Source of the DNA: a bacterium
GTDB taxonomy: Bacteria > Spirochaetota > Leptospiria > Leptospirales > Leptonemataceae
NCBI GenBank assembly: GCA_024742665.1
Contig: JANSYA010000002.1
Coordinates: 310,001-374,000, forward strand
Reading direction: 5' to 3'
Length of the DNA stretch: 64,000 nucleotides
Position numbers and translations under genes: made by a program. The first letter of the stretch is position 1. Each line of letters opens with the position of its first letter. Below, in pieces: positions 1-7,355 of this stretch. The notes under the pieces were generated by a model, which was given only the letters and a program-made list of their open reading frames with translations, searched no databases and was not told the origin of the DNA.

Positions 1-14
1 AGGGGAGCATTCCT

Positions 15-1265
15 ATGGGTTTTAATATCTGGGCCTTTGTAACGCCCATCGCACTCGCGCTGCTGATCGGCGAGCTGCTTTACAGCGTCGGCAGAAAGAA
101 AGGCTATTTTACGTTCCAGGAAACGATTACCAATCTGGGCACCGCCATCGCCAACCAGACGGTGAACCTGCTGGTGCTGGTTTTCATTCTATGGAGCTTC
201 GGCATTCTGTACACGAACTACTCGATCGTGAAGATGCCGACCACCTGGTGGTCCGGTTTGATTCTACTGGTGCTGATCGACTTTCTATTTTATTGGTGCC
301 ACCGGGTCGGCCACCGCGTCAACATCGGCTGGGCCGCGCACATGCCGCACCACTCGGCGGAAGAAATGAATATCGCGGTAGGTCTGCGCGCGAGCGTGAC
401 CATGCGGATCTTTTCGTTTCTGTTTTTCTGGCCGCTGCCGCTGCTCGGCTTCGAACCGGCATTCATGTATACGATGATCGGCGCGCACCTCTTCTTGAGC
501 CTGTGGCATCATACGAAAGTAATCAAAACCCTGGGATGGTTCGAAGTGTGGTTCAATACGCCCAGCCATCATCGCGTGCACCACGGCACGAACAAACAGT
601 ACATCGATAAAAACTTCGGCGAATTTTTAATCATCTGGGACAAGATGTTCGGAACCTTCGAGCCGGAAAAAGAAGAAGTCAACTACGGCGTGCTGTATCC
701 GCCGAAGTCCTGGAACCCGGTGATGATCAACTTCCAGCACTATATCTATCTGGCGAAGATGAGCTGGCAGGCGCCGTACTTCTGGGACAAGATCAAGATC
801 TGGTTCATGCCGCCGTCCTGGCGCCCGCGCGGACTGCGCGAAGGCGAATTACTCGATGGCCTGACGAAAGAAGAATTCGTACGCTACGAAAGCGTGATGT
901 TCACCAACGCGAAACCCTATCTGATCGCGCAGGTAATTTTCGGCATGGCCTTCATGGTCTTCATCATCGACGGCAAATCGCCCCTGAGCGGCTACGAAAA
1001 GATCTTCGGCAGTGGATTGCTGTGGGCGATGGTCATCGCCTGGGGCGGCATTCTTGAATCGCGCAAGTGGGCGCCGTTTTTAGAAATCACGCGTCTGGTC
1101 TTGATGGCCGGCATGGTCGTCTACGGCTTCGATAAGTACGGCATATCGCAGCCCATATTAGAATACCTGGCGATCGCCGTCGCCGGCCTGTCTTCTCTGT
1201 GGGTGATTCTGTTTTTTCGGGGCAGCGAAGACGAAAGCATGGCGATTCCGACCGCCGCGAAATAA
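15..1265 (+). CDS. Sterol desaturase / fatty acid hydroxylase superfamily membrane protein
   Basis: Predicted membrane-bound di-iron oxygenase of 416 residues. The three histidine clusters of the superfamily are visible: HRVGH, HMPHH and, later, HHRVHH, all in the first half and flanked by hydrophobic helices. The N-terminus (AFVTPIALALLIGELLY) is a membrane helix, and the last ~110 residues add several more, a layout like the alkylglycerol monooxygenase (TMEM195) branch. Such enzymes hydroxylate or desaturate lipids at the membrane; the substrate cannot be read from sequence. The ATG is preceded by AGGGGAG at positions 1-7, a good ribosome binding site. The gene stands alone, followed by an inverted repeat. 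The family is clear, the exact reaction is not. Confidence 0.88.
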   Translation: MGFNIWAFVTPIALALLIGELLYSVGRKKGYFTFQETITNLGTAIANQTVNLLVLVFILWSFGILYTNYSIVKMPTTWWSGLILLVLIDFLFYWCHRVGHRVNIGWAAHMPHHSAEEMNIAVGLRASVTMRIFSFLFFWPLPLLGFEPAFMYTMIGAHLFLSLWHHTKVIKTLGWFEVWFNTPSHHRVHHGTNKQYIDKNFGEFLIIWDKMFGTFEPEKEEVNYGVLYPPKSWNPVMINFQHYIYLAKMSWQAPYFWDKIKIWFMPPSWRPRGLREGELLDGLTKEEFVRYESVMFTNAKPYLIAQVIFGMAFMVFIIDGKSPLSGYEKIFGSGLLWAMVIAWGGILESRKWAPFLEITRLVLMAGMVVYGFDKYGISQPILEYLAIAVAGLSSLWVILFFRGSEDESMAIPTAAK

Positions 1266-1282
1266 TCTCAACCTGAACCAAA

Positions 1283-1325
1283 GCCGCGGCGGTCTTCGCG
1301 TTTCTCCAATGCAGACCGTCGCGGC
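1283..1325. other. Inverted repeat downstream of the hydroxylase gene
   Basis: Two 13-base arms (1283-1295 and 1313-1325) pair with one G-U wobble around a 17-base loop. Neither strand has a T-run after the stem, so this is not a classical intrinsic terminator. It may still end or stabilise the transcript of the hydroxylase gene, which stops at 1265. The rest of 1266-1423 shows nothing recognisable. Confidence 0.45.
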
Positions 1326-1423
1326 GCCGCCTCCGCGTTCGCCTGTCCAGAGGATGTCGGATTCTGTGATTTTTTGTAGATAAAAAACAACGTCCGGGAA
1401 AAGTCTGCCTTCTCCGCCGGTCG

Positions 1424-2140
1424 ATGTCGCAATTCTCAACACATTCCAGAAAAGGCCTGAAGTTCGCGTTAGGTGCCTTCGTATTGGCCGCCGCGCTATT
1501 CGGAGTGTGGGTCCGTCTCTTGCATTCCGATACTGGTTTTTTCGGCCAGGTGATGGTCGGTATAATACTCGCTCTTTCGCTTTCGTTGTTCTTGCTTTCG
1601 TTCGTTTTGCTCTGGGCCGTCTTATCCAGGAAACCCGTTCGAACGGTTTCTAAGAATTATTCCAATCTGAATTCGATTGAGATTATGTACAGAGTACCGT
1701 TCCTGAGTATCCTGGTGTTCTCCTCCGCAACCATCGGCAGCATTCTGTTAGCCTCAGGGAATCGCGAAAATACGGGCCCCGTCATTACGGCTTTTGCTAT
1801 TTTAGCAATCTTATCGGCAGTCGTTTTTGCGATACGTCTTTACTCCTCTATCCCATGCTTGCGAATCTCCCGGATCGGAGTTGAGTATACAGGCTTGTTT
1901 TTTGAGCGGCGAAAGTTGAAATGGGAAGGGCCTCGATCCGAGCGTGTGTCTCGGATCCATCTCAACCCGGATGCGTCTTATATTATGCAACTGCTTATGG
2001 TTTATGACGGGAACGGGAAACGCAAGATCAGGATTGGGCATTCGATAATTCAGGCCTCGCACTATGACCTATCAAGAATCTTCGAGGAGTTCGCGCCGCC
2101 CTTGATTCGAATCGACGGTTCCCTCTTCGACGCTACTTAA
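1424..2140 (+). CDS. Hypothetical membrane protein with a PH-like C-terminal half
   Basis: Family not recognised. The 238-residue product has four predicted membrane helices, at about residues 13-32, 41-66, 88-110 and 120-138. They are followed by a soluble ~95-residue C-terminus rich in alternating hydrophobic residues (RISRIGVEYTGLFFERRKLKW and onward), reminiscent of bacterial PH-like domains that follow membrane segments. It overlaps the convergent FliL-like gene by 8 bases at the 3' end. Its base composition is visibly less GC-rich than the genes before 1.3 kb and after 5 kb, which suggests accessory DNA. The ATG at 1424 has only a weak Shine-Dalgarno (CGGTCG), so the start is uncertain. 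Confidence 0.6.
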   Translation: MSQFSTHSRKGLKFALGAFVLAAALFGVWVRLLHSDTGFFGQVMVGIILALSLSLFLLSFVLLWAVLSRKPVRTVSKNYSNLNSIEIMYRVPFLSILVFSSATIGSILLASGNRENTGPVITAFAILAILSAVVFAIRLYSSIPCLRISRIGVEYTGLFFERRKLKWEGPRSERVSRIHLNPDASYIMQLLMVYDGNGKRKIRIGHSIIQASHYDLSRIFEEFAPPLIRIDGSLFDAT

Positions 2141-2627
2141 CTTCGAAGCGCGAAAAATAAACTTCTTTTACGAACCCGTCGTTCTTTAAGGCGGCGTTGA
2201 CGGCGGCGGCCATCTCTTCCCGGAGGACCAGGCGGCCCTGCACGCTGTCGAGATCGGAAGATGATTTGGATCTTAATATCTTTTCCAGCAGATCGCGGAG
2301 TTCGGCGTGTCGCCGCTCAATCGCCCGTCCCGTCTCCGGCTTCTCGGGGGGATAGCCGAGGCTCGATTCGAGAATCAGCGTTCGCGTCGAATCCGTATCC
2401 GCCAGCGGTACCTGAAACATGGGGCTCAGCTGAAATGAGTCCATCGGCGGAGGAGGCTCGATCCGCGCGGACTTCGCAATCTTCTCGTATTCCGCCTGGG
2501 CTGCTTCTGCCATGCTTCGCTCGAGGGCTTCACTCACCGGATCCGAGCAGGCGCACGCACTGAACAATAGGAAAGCCACGGCACTCCGGAGCATGTCGGC
2601 ATGCATACGATTTGAAATTCTACTCAT
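2133..2627 (-). CDS. FliL-like lipoprotein
   Basis: I chose the ATG at 2627 because AGGAG lies 11 bases upstream and because it gives a clean lipoprotein signal (AVAFLLFSACAC, lipobox cysteine around residue 27). Earlier in-frame starts only add a non-hydrophobic leader. The last ~65 residues fit the FliL flagellar basal-body domain: an arginine-rich helix (RRHAELRDLLEKILRSKSS), a DLDSVQGRLVLREEM stretch and the terminal VKEVYFSRFEVK strand. FliL supports stator function at the flagellar motor. Canonical FliL is anchored by a membrane helix, whereas here the anchor looks like a lipid-modified cysteine. No flagellar gene is nearby, so the role may differ. The match was made by eye. Confidence 0.7.
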   Translation of the reverse strand: MSRISNRMHADMLRSAVAFLLFSACACSDPVSEALERSMAEAAQAEYEKIAKSARIEPPPPMDSFQLSPMFQVPLADTDSTRTLILESSLGYPPEKPETGRAIERRHAELRDLLEKILRSKSSSDLDSVQGRLVLREEMAAAVNAALKNDGFVKEVYFSRFEVK

Positions 2628-2783
2628 GACTTTGAATGCTCCTGCCCGCGGGAATCGGGCGCTTCTGACGGTCCCTCGGGTTGCTTCAGGGAGATCCAGC
2701 AAGCCAATCATCCGAGTTTTCCAACAACTATTTTTCGATCGCCATTCGCACAAGAAGCGCCCGGGAACAGGATTGGCGACGCG

Positions 2784-3134
2784 CTACGATTCTGGAACGA
2801 AGGCGATTCTGCGCAACGCGTCCTCCTGAGCGACTTCCGTCGTAATCGCGCCGCATCCCAGATCTCCACACTCCGAACAAACATAGAGCGGGACGCGCCC
2901 CGAGTTCAGAGGGGATTTCTCCAGGCCGATAAGCATCCCGGCGTATTCACTCTCGAATTCAGAAGATAAGAAACCGAACGGCGAAAAATATCGGCGCGTG
3001 ATCGGACTACTTCCGCGCGGTGGAGTCATCCATTTCGCCAGAGGCACCCCATCAATCGCGTACTCTTTCCAGATGACAGTGCAGTTTCTGGCCTGGCCTT
3101 CTCTTTCGGTAAATGATAAAACATTCAGAGGCAT
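2784..3134 (-). CDS. Conserved hypothetical protein with CSECGDLGCG motif
   Basis: Small soluble protein of 116 residues. Its C-terminal third carries YVCSECGDLGCGAITTEV, a cysteine cluster I recall from a family of uncharacterised proteins sometimes loosely labelled oxidoreductase. The spacing C-x2-C-x4-C could bind a metal. The N-terminal half has a WKEY segment and ends in SPFGFLSSE. No signal peptide or membrane helix is seen. The last residues (RRIAFVPES) are shorter than I would expect for this family, so a truncated C-terminus is possible. It lies in the less GC-rich accessory stretch and is transcribed with the FliL-like gene downstream of it. No function is assigned. Confidence 0.6.
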   Translation of the reverse strand: MPLNVLSFTEREGQARNCTVIWKEYAIDGVPLAKWMTPPRGSSPITRRYFSPFGFLSSEFESEYAGMLIGLEKSPLNSGRVPLYVCSECGDLGCGAITTEVAQEDALRRIAFVPES

Positions 3135-3299
3135 CGTATTTCCTGGACAACCCGTGCTGCCTTTGCGACAGGCCAGTATCGGAACATCAACAGGGAATCG
3201 GATTCAAAGTCAATCTTTTCGAAGCCATCCCCCTATCGAAGAGTTGAGGCGGATCAAAACAGGCTTGACCTGCACATCACACGAACCCGGCTTCTAAAA

Positions 3300-3734
3300 A
3301 TGGAAGCATGGCTAAAGCGAGAACGTCGCCGCGAGCGCGCAACCGAATCGCGTGCAGTCTCGACTCGCGAAAAAGTCTTAAACGCGTTTGGAGTTCTGAG
3401 CGGCCGGCAGCGGCGCATACGAAATAAAAAAACCGGCGACACGGACGCATCGCTGAATTCTTAAAAGTCTACGACCACAAAGGCCTGGAGAAACACGCGC
3501 AGCGAATCGACATCGAAACTCGACCAGATGAAAAAACGGAAGATCTACAGCGGCGAGTCGCAAAGCGCCTCGCCGAACTCGATGCTCGCATTCTCGGAAA
3601 GACGCTCAACGTAAAGATGTTCAGCGAGGCTCCACTGCGCAGCCGGGATTGAGTTGCTGTATCGCCGGCGGAATGATCCTGAAGGGACCACTGAGCTGCA
3701 AGCCATTGGCAAGTATCATGAGCTCGCGAGCTAG
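3300..3734 (+). pseudogene. Probable decayed ORF, at least two frameshifts
   Basis: Three successive reading frames on the plus strand give protein-like, charge-rich sequence that joins if the frame is shifted. 3300-3464 starts MEAWLKRERRRERA and ends at TAA. 3428-3652 contains FLKVYDHKGLEKHAQRID and KRLAELDARILGKTLN and ends at TGA. A third frame to 3734 gives ELLYRRRNDPEGTTELQA before TAG. None has a complete start-to-stop gene of normal size. I read this as remains of one gene of unknown family. Minus-strand ORFs cover the same DNA and cannot be fully excluded as the real reading. Confidence 0.35.
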
Positions 3735-3892
3735 AATGACGCGCGGTGTCACATGCTTGCGCTTTTTCATACATACGGTTCCTCGAAATCCGAAACCCTG
3801 CAATTCCGTATTTTTCAGAATATTTAGATTGAAACGCGAATCCATGGCGACCCGAATAGACTCCCGCAGATGGCTTCGAGGAAAACTGAGAC

Positions 3893-4876
3893 TTGAGAAA
3901 ATCAATTGATCTATCTTCCCGGATTCCTGGCGCCCTATTCGGGCACGCAATCGGCGACGCTCTCGGAGTCCCGGTTGAGTTCATGACCCGCAGCCAGCTG
4001 GATCAAGACGCAGTTACTGACTTTCGCGCGTTTGGAACACACAATCAACCGCCGGGAACTTGGTCTGACGATACGTCACTCATGCTTTGCACGGTCGACG
4101 CTCTTTGCGAAGGTCCAGGAATCGAGCGCATTGCGAACAAATTCATTCGCTGGCTGCGCCATGCCGAGTGGACGGCCCACGGAGACGTCTTCGACGTCGG
4201 CAATTCAACGTACGAAGCTATCGCGAGACTGGAAGCCGGCGAACGGCCGGATCTCGCTGGCGGAATCGAAGAGTCTTCGAATGGCAACGGCTCTTTGATG
4301 CGAATCCTGCCCATGGGATTTGCTCTACGCGAAGAGGGTTCGGAATTCAAAAGAACAGAATCCTTTGTAATCTCGGCGCTAACGCATGGCCACCCTCGCT
4401 CTAAATTCGCATGCTGGTTTTTCGTGGAGATTATCGTCGAGATTTGCCGGTTAAAATCGATCGAGGAGAGCGTCGACATCGCCCATGGCCGCATATCGAA
4501 CTGGGTCGACGAACATCATGGGCAGGAATCCGAATGGCATCACTATCGATCCTGCAAGTCGACTATCAAGCAAAGAGATCGCCAAACGATTCAATCTTCC
4601 GGCTACGTGGTGCATTCGATGGAAGCTTCACTCTGGTGCCTCTTGAATAGCAGCAACTACAGCGACGCGGTATTGAAAGCTGTAAATCTCGGCGACGATT
4701 CCGACACAACTGGAGCGATCACCGGAGGACTAGCGGGCGCACTGTATGGATTTGAGGGCATCCCGGAGGACTGGACCAAAAATCTTGCCCGGGCGAACGA
4801 AATTCGAGAGTTAGCAGATTTGTATTCCAGGAAGCTTCTGGAAGCCGGGCCTCAAAGAAAGCAGGCACACACATAG
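3893..4876 (+). CDS. ADP-ribosylglycohydrolase family protein
   Basis: Hydrolase of 327 residues that removes ADP-ribose from arginine or related acceptors in this family (DraG/ARH type). All hallmark metal-binding segments are present: GHAIGDALGVPVEF near the N-terminus, GTWSDDTSLML around residue 55, GNGSLMR around 135, and LGDDSDTTGAITGGLAGALYG near residue 270. The Asp residues of DDT and DDSDT hold the two magnesium ions. The start is TTG at 3893, with GAGG about 10 bases upstream. No membrane segment is present. It sits alone after the decayed ORF. No partner ADP-ribosyltransferase is visible nearby, so the substrate is unknown. Confidence 0.9.
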   Translation: MRKSIDLSSRIPGALFGHAIGDALGVPVEFMTRSQLDQDAVTDFRAFGTHNQPPGTWSDDTSLMLCTVDALCEGPGIERIANKFIRWLRHAEWTAHGDVFDVGNSTYEAIARLEAGERPDLAGGIEESSNGNGSLMRILPMGFALREEGSEFKRTESFVISALTHGHPRSKFACWFFVEIIVEICRLKSIEESVDIAHGRISNWVDEHHGQESEWHHYRSCKSTIKQRDRQTIQSSGYVVHSMEASLWCLLNSSNYSDAVLKAVNLGDDSDTTGAITGGLAGALYGFEGIPEDWTKNLARANEIRELADLYSRKLLEAGPQRKQAHT

Positions 4877-4958
4877 CCGACATAGCCCGGGCAATGACCA
4901 TCGTTGAAATAGTTCCGGAATCGCAGGATCATATCGCCGTTTTCGCGTCTCATACTGC

Positions 4959-5858
4959 GTGATCGTTTCACAGGCATTGCAACGAATTCGCGCGGGCAGA
5001 TTCGCCCTGATTGGAATCCTCATCGCAAGCACGATCGCCTTCGTCTCCTCCTGCCGGAGTGACGACAGCGATCCGGATATCGGAACGCTCCTGAGCGCGA
5101 CCGTGCTGGCTCAAGCGGCCGCCTGCAACGCAAGTCTTGCGCGCACCCAGGCCGGTCGCAGCTTCACCACGAGCTTCGAGGCCGTGTCGGACTTCGATGG
5201 CTTCTATCTCGTGCCGCAGAACTATCAGAACGCCGCCAGCCACGAACTCAGCACGGCTCAGGTGCGAACGGGCACGAACTCACATCGCGGTTATATCACC
5301 GCTCAGGGGCCGGACTGCGGCGCCTTCGCGAACTGCAATCATCGCGGCTATCCCACCGTTCAGCTGCACAAGACGGCCCAGGGCGGCTTTCGCACGCCGG
5401 TGCTCGTCGAATTTTATTCGTATCTTGATATGAGCGTGCCGGACCAGCGCTGGTTCAGCTTCGCGACCTTTACTTCGGACAGCTCCGACAACTGGGCGCG
5501 CACCGTGCTGGTGAATCTGGGCAATCTGAATACGGGCACGACGAACTATATGCATCTTTTTCATGTACCGACCCAGAGTCGGGGCGATTGGAGCTACCAA
5601 ACGAGCGACGCTCAAAGCCCGTTGGCCTATCCTTCGAACCAGTGGGTGAAGGTTTCAGTCTGCCTGGACTTCGATTCAACTTCAGGTAACGCGCGAGTCT
5701 TTCAAGACGGCACGCTCGTTTCGTCGGCGGCGGTTCAGGGAACCTGCGGCGTGCTGGAGCAGGCGCATTTTGGTCTGTACGCGCATCCCGGACTTTCCAG
5801 CGGCAGCGTGTACAACGACGATCTGAGCATTACGGAAGTCGCGGCGTGTCCGTTTTAA
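4959..5858 (+). CDS. Hypothetical lipoprotein, jelly-roll/lectin-like
   Basis: Exported protein of 299 residues starting at GTG 4959. A basic leader (RIRAGRF) is followed by a hydrophobic stretch and the lipobox VSSC, placing the lipidated cysteine at about residue 32. The mature part contains many aromatic and glycine-rich strands (FDGFYLVPQNY, WFSFATFTSD, YPSNQWVKVSVCLDF) and ends with a YNDDLSITEV segment. This pattern resembles the concanavalin-like fold of polysaccharide-binding or lyase proteins, particularly the closing "W.kv.v..d......v..dg..v" strands. No catalytic motif is recognised. It is a single gene between ADP-ribosylglycohydrolase and a convergent operon. Confidence 0.65.
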   Translation: MIVSQALQRIRAGRFALIGILIASTIAFVSSCRSDDSDPDIGTLLSATVLAQAAACNASLARTQAGRSFTTSFEAVSDFDGFYLVPQNYQNAASHELSTAQVRTGTNSHRGYITAQGPDCGAFANCNHRGYPTVQLHKTAQGGFRTPVLVEFYSYLDMSVPDQRWFSFATFTSDSSDNWARTVLVNLGNLNTGTTNYMHLFHVPTQSRGDWSYQTSDAQSPLAYPSNQWVKVSVCLDFDSTSGNARVFQDGTLVSSAAVQGTCGVLEQAHFGLYAHPGLSSGSVYNDDLSITEVAACPF

Positions 5859-5883
5859 ACTCTGGCCGACTCGCGCGAAAACA

Positions 5884-6390
5884 TCACCAGCCGCCGCCGC
5901 TTTCGAATCGCGACCAGGTATGAATATAGGCCTGGGTGGCGAACTCGACGTCGGTCCAATTCGTTTCGTCTTCCGCGCAGTATTTTACGAACAGAGCGCA
6001 GGCCCGCAGCTGATTCGCACTGAACAACGAAAAGGTGTCGCGAAAATGCGAGTCCGAACTCGCGTCGCCGATTTCATAACCGAGCAGGTACAGCACGCTG
6101 TCGAATTTGACGCGGGTACTGCCGAAATTTTTTAGATACCAGACCATATGCGCCGGCAGATAATATCGCATGCCGACCGGATCCAGATACGATAAAGCGC
6201 AGGTGCATCTTTCGATGTGCTCCCAGGGCACGTCCTGCCAGCGCCCGATATGGTCTTTGCGGCGATGCTCCGCGTCGCGATCGTAATCATAGTCATCGTG
6301 CGCTTCAGCCACGTGCAACGTCAGCTCCGGCGGCTGTGGAACGCCGTCGAAGGCCGCTTCAATCAACTCGATTAATTCCGCTCGTTCCAT
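5884..6390 (-). CDS. DUF6714 family protein
   Basis: Soluble protein of 168 residues. It opens with ELIELIEAAFDGVPQPPELT, followed by WQDVPWEHIERCTCALSYLDP and MRYYLPAHMVWYLKN, the order of conserved blocks I associate with DUF6714. No function is known for that family. It is the last gene of a leftward operon: its ATG (6390) lies one base beyond the TGA of the transporter gene (6392-6394), so translation is probably coupled. No signal peptide or membrane helix is seen. The many Asp and His residues in the first 50 positions are notable but not diagnostic. Confidence 0.7.
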   Translation of the reverse strand: MERAELIELIEAAFDGVPQPPELTLHVAEAHDDYDYDRDAEHRRKDHIGRWQDVPWEHIERCTCALSYLDPVGMRYYLPAHMVWYLKNFGSTRVKFDSVLYLLGYEIGDASSDSHFRDTFSLFSANQLRACALFVKYCAEDETNWTDVEFATQAYIHTWSRFESGGGW

Positions 6391-6391
6391 T

Positions 6392-7348
6392 TCAGTCCTG
6401 GCTATCTGACGTAAAGCGCCGGACGCCGGCCTGGCCGCGATCCCGAAAATAAAACCAGGCCGCCAGACTCAGCCCCGAAATAATATGCCACACGCCCCAC
6501 CACGCGGCGACCAGGGCGAGACCGCCGCGGCCGTCGAAAAAATCAAAGATCAAAACGAGGGCGAGGCCCGAATTCTGAATTCCGGTCTCGAACAAAATCG
6601 CGCGACGATTCGCTTCCGGCTGACCGCCGAGCTTCGCCGCGAAATAGCCGGCGCATAGAGCGGCGGCGTTGTGCAGGAAAACGAGCCCGACGATCTGCGA
6701 TATATAATTTACGAAGTGCGCCCAATTCGCATACAGGGCTCCGGCGATAAAGAGCCCCAGAAACATCAGTGATAGTCCGCGCAAAATATTGCGTAGAGCT
6801 CTCGCCGTCCCTGGCCAGCGGCGCGCGGTGAACATCCCGGCGAAGAGCGGCAGGGCCAGCAGCGTAAAGGCGACGAAGGTCATATCGAGCACGCGCAGCT
6901 CCGGTACGGCGATCGGCGGCTTTCCGGAGCCGGCGGCGAATCGCGCCCAGACCGTCGTCCACAATGCGAAATTCAGCGGCAGCAACGCCGTCGCAGTCAA
7001 TGTCGCGCAGGCCGTCAGCGTAACCGAAAGAGCGGCGTTACCGCGCGCAAGCTGAGTGATAAAATTCGAGATATTGCCGCCGGGGCAGCACGCCACAAGC
7101 AGGACTCCGAGGGCAAGCGCCGGGTGCGGAGCGAAGAGCAACAGGAGCGCGCAGCTCAATGCCGGCAGCAAAATGAACTGCGAAACGAAACCGATGACGA
7201 CCGGACGCGGATCGCGGAGCACGCGGCGAAAGTCGTCGACGCGAATATCCAGGGCGACGCCGTACATTACGAAACCCAGGATCACGTTCAGGAGAGTTAG
7301 AGTCGTCTGGTCGAAATGCAGACGAACGCTATCGATATCCGGCGGCAT
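6392..7348 (-). CDS. Bile acid:sodium symporter (BASS/SBF) family transporter
   Basis: Integral membrane transporter of 318 residues with about nine to ten hydrophobic helices. The two crossover motifs of the BASS family are seen: CCPGGNISNFITQLARGN in the first half and ETGIQNSGLALVLI in the second. Members import organic anions (bile acids, pantoate, pyruvate, glycolate) with sodium. The substrate here is not predictable. Its start is 7 bases after the stop of the ABC transporter and its stop is one base from the next ATG, so it belongs to a four-gene operon led by a hybrid histidine kinase. Confidence 0.88.
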   Translation of the reverse strand: MPPDIDSVRLHFDQTTLTLLNVILGFVMYGVALDIRVDDFRRVLRDPRPVVIGFVSQFILLPALSCALLLLFAPHPALALGVLLVACCPGGNISNFITQLARGNAALSVTLTACATLTATALLPLNFALWTTVWARFAAGSGKPPIAVPELRVLDMTFVAFTLLALPLFAGMFTARRWPGTARALRNILRGLSLMFLGLFIAGALYANWAHFVNYISQIVGLVFLHNAAALCAGYFAAKLGGQPEANRRAILFETGIQNSGLALVLIFDFFDGRGGLALVAAWWGVWHIISGLSLAAWFYFRDRGQAGVRRFTSDSQD

Positions 7349-7355
7349 CGCAGCT

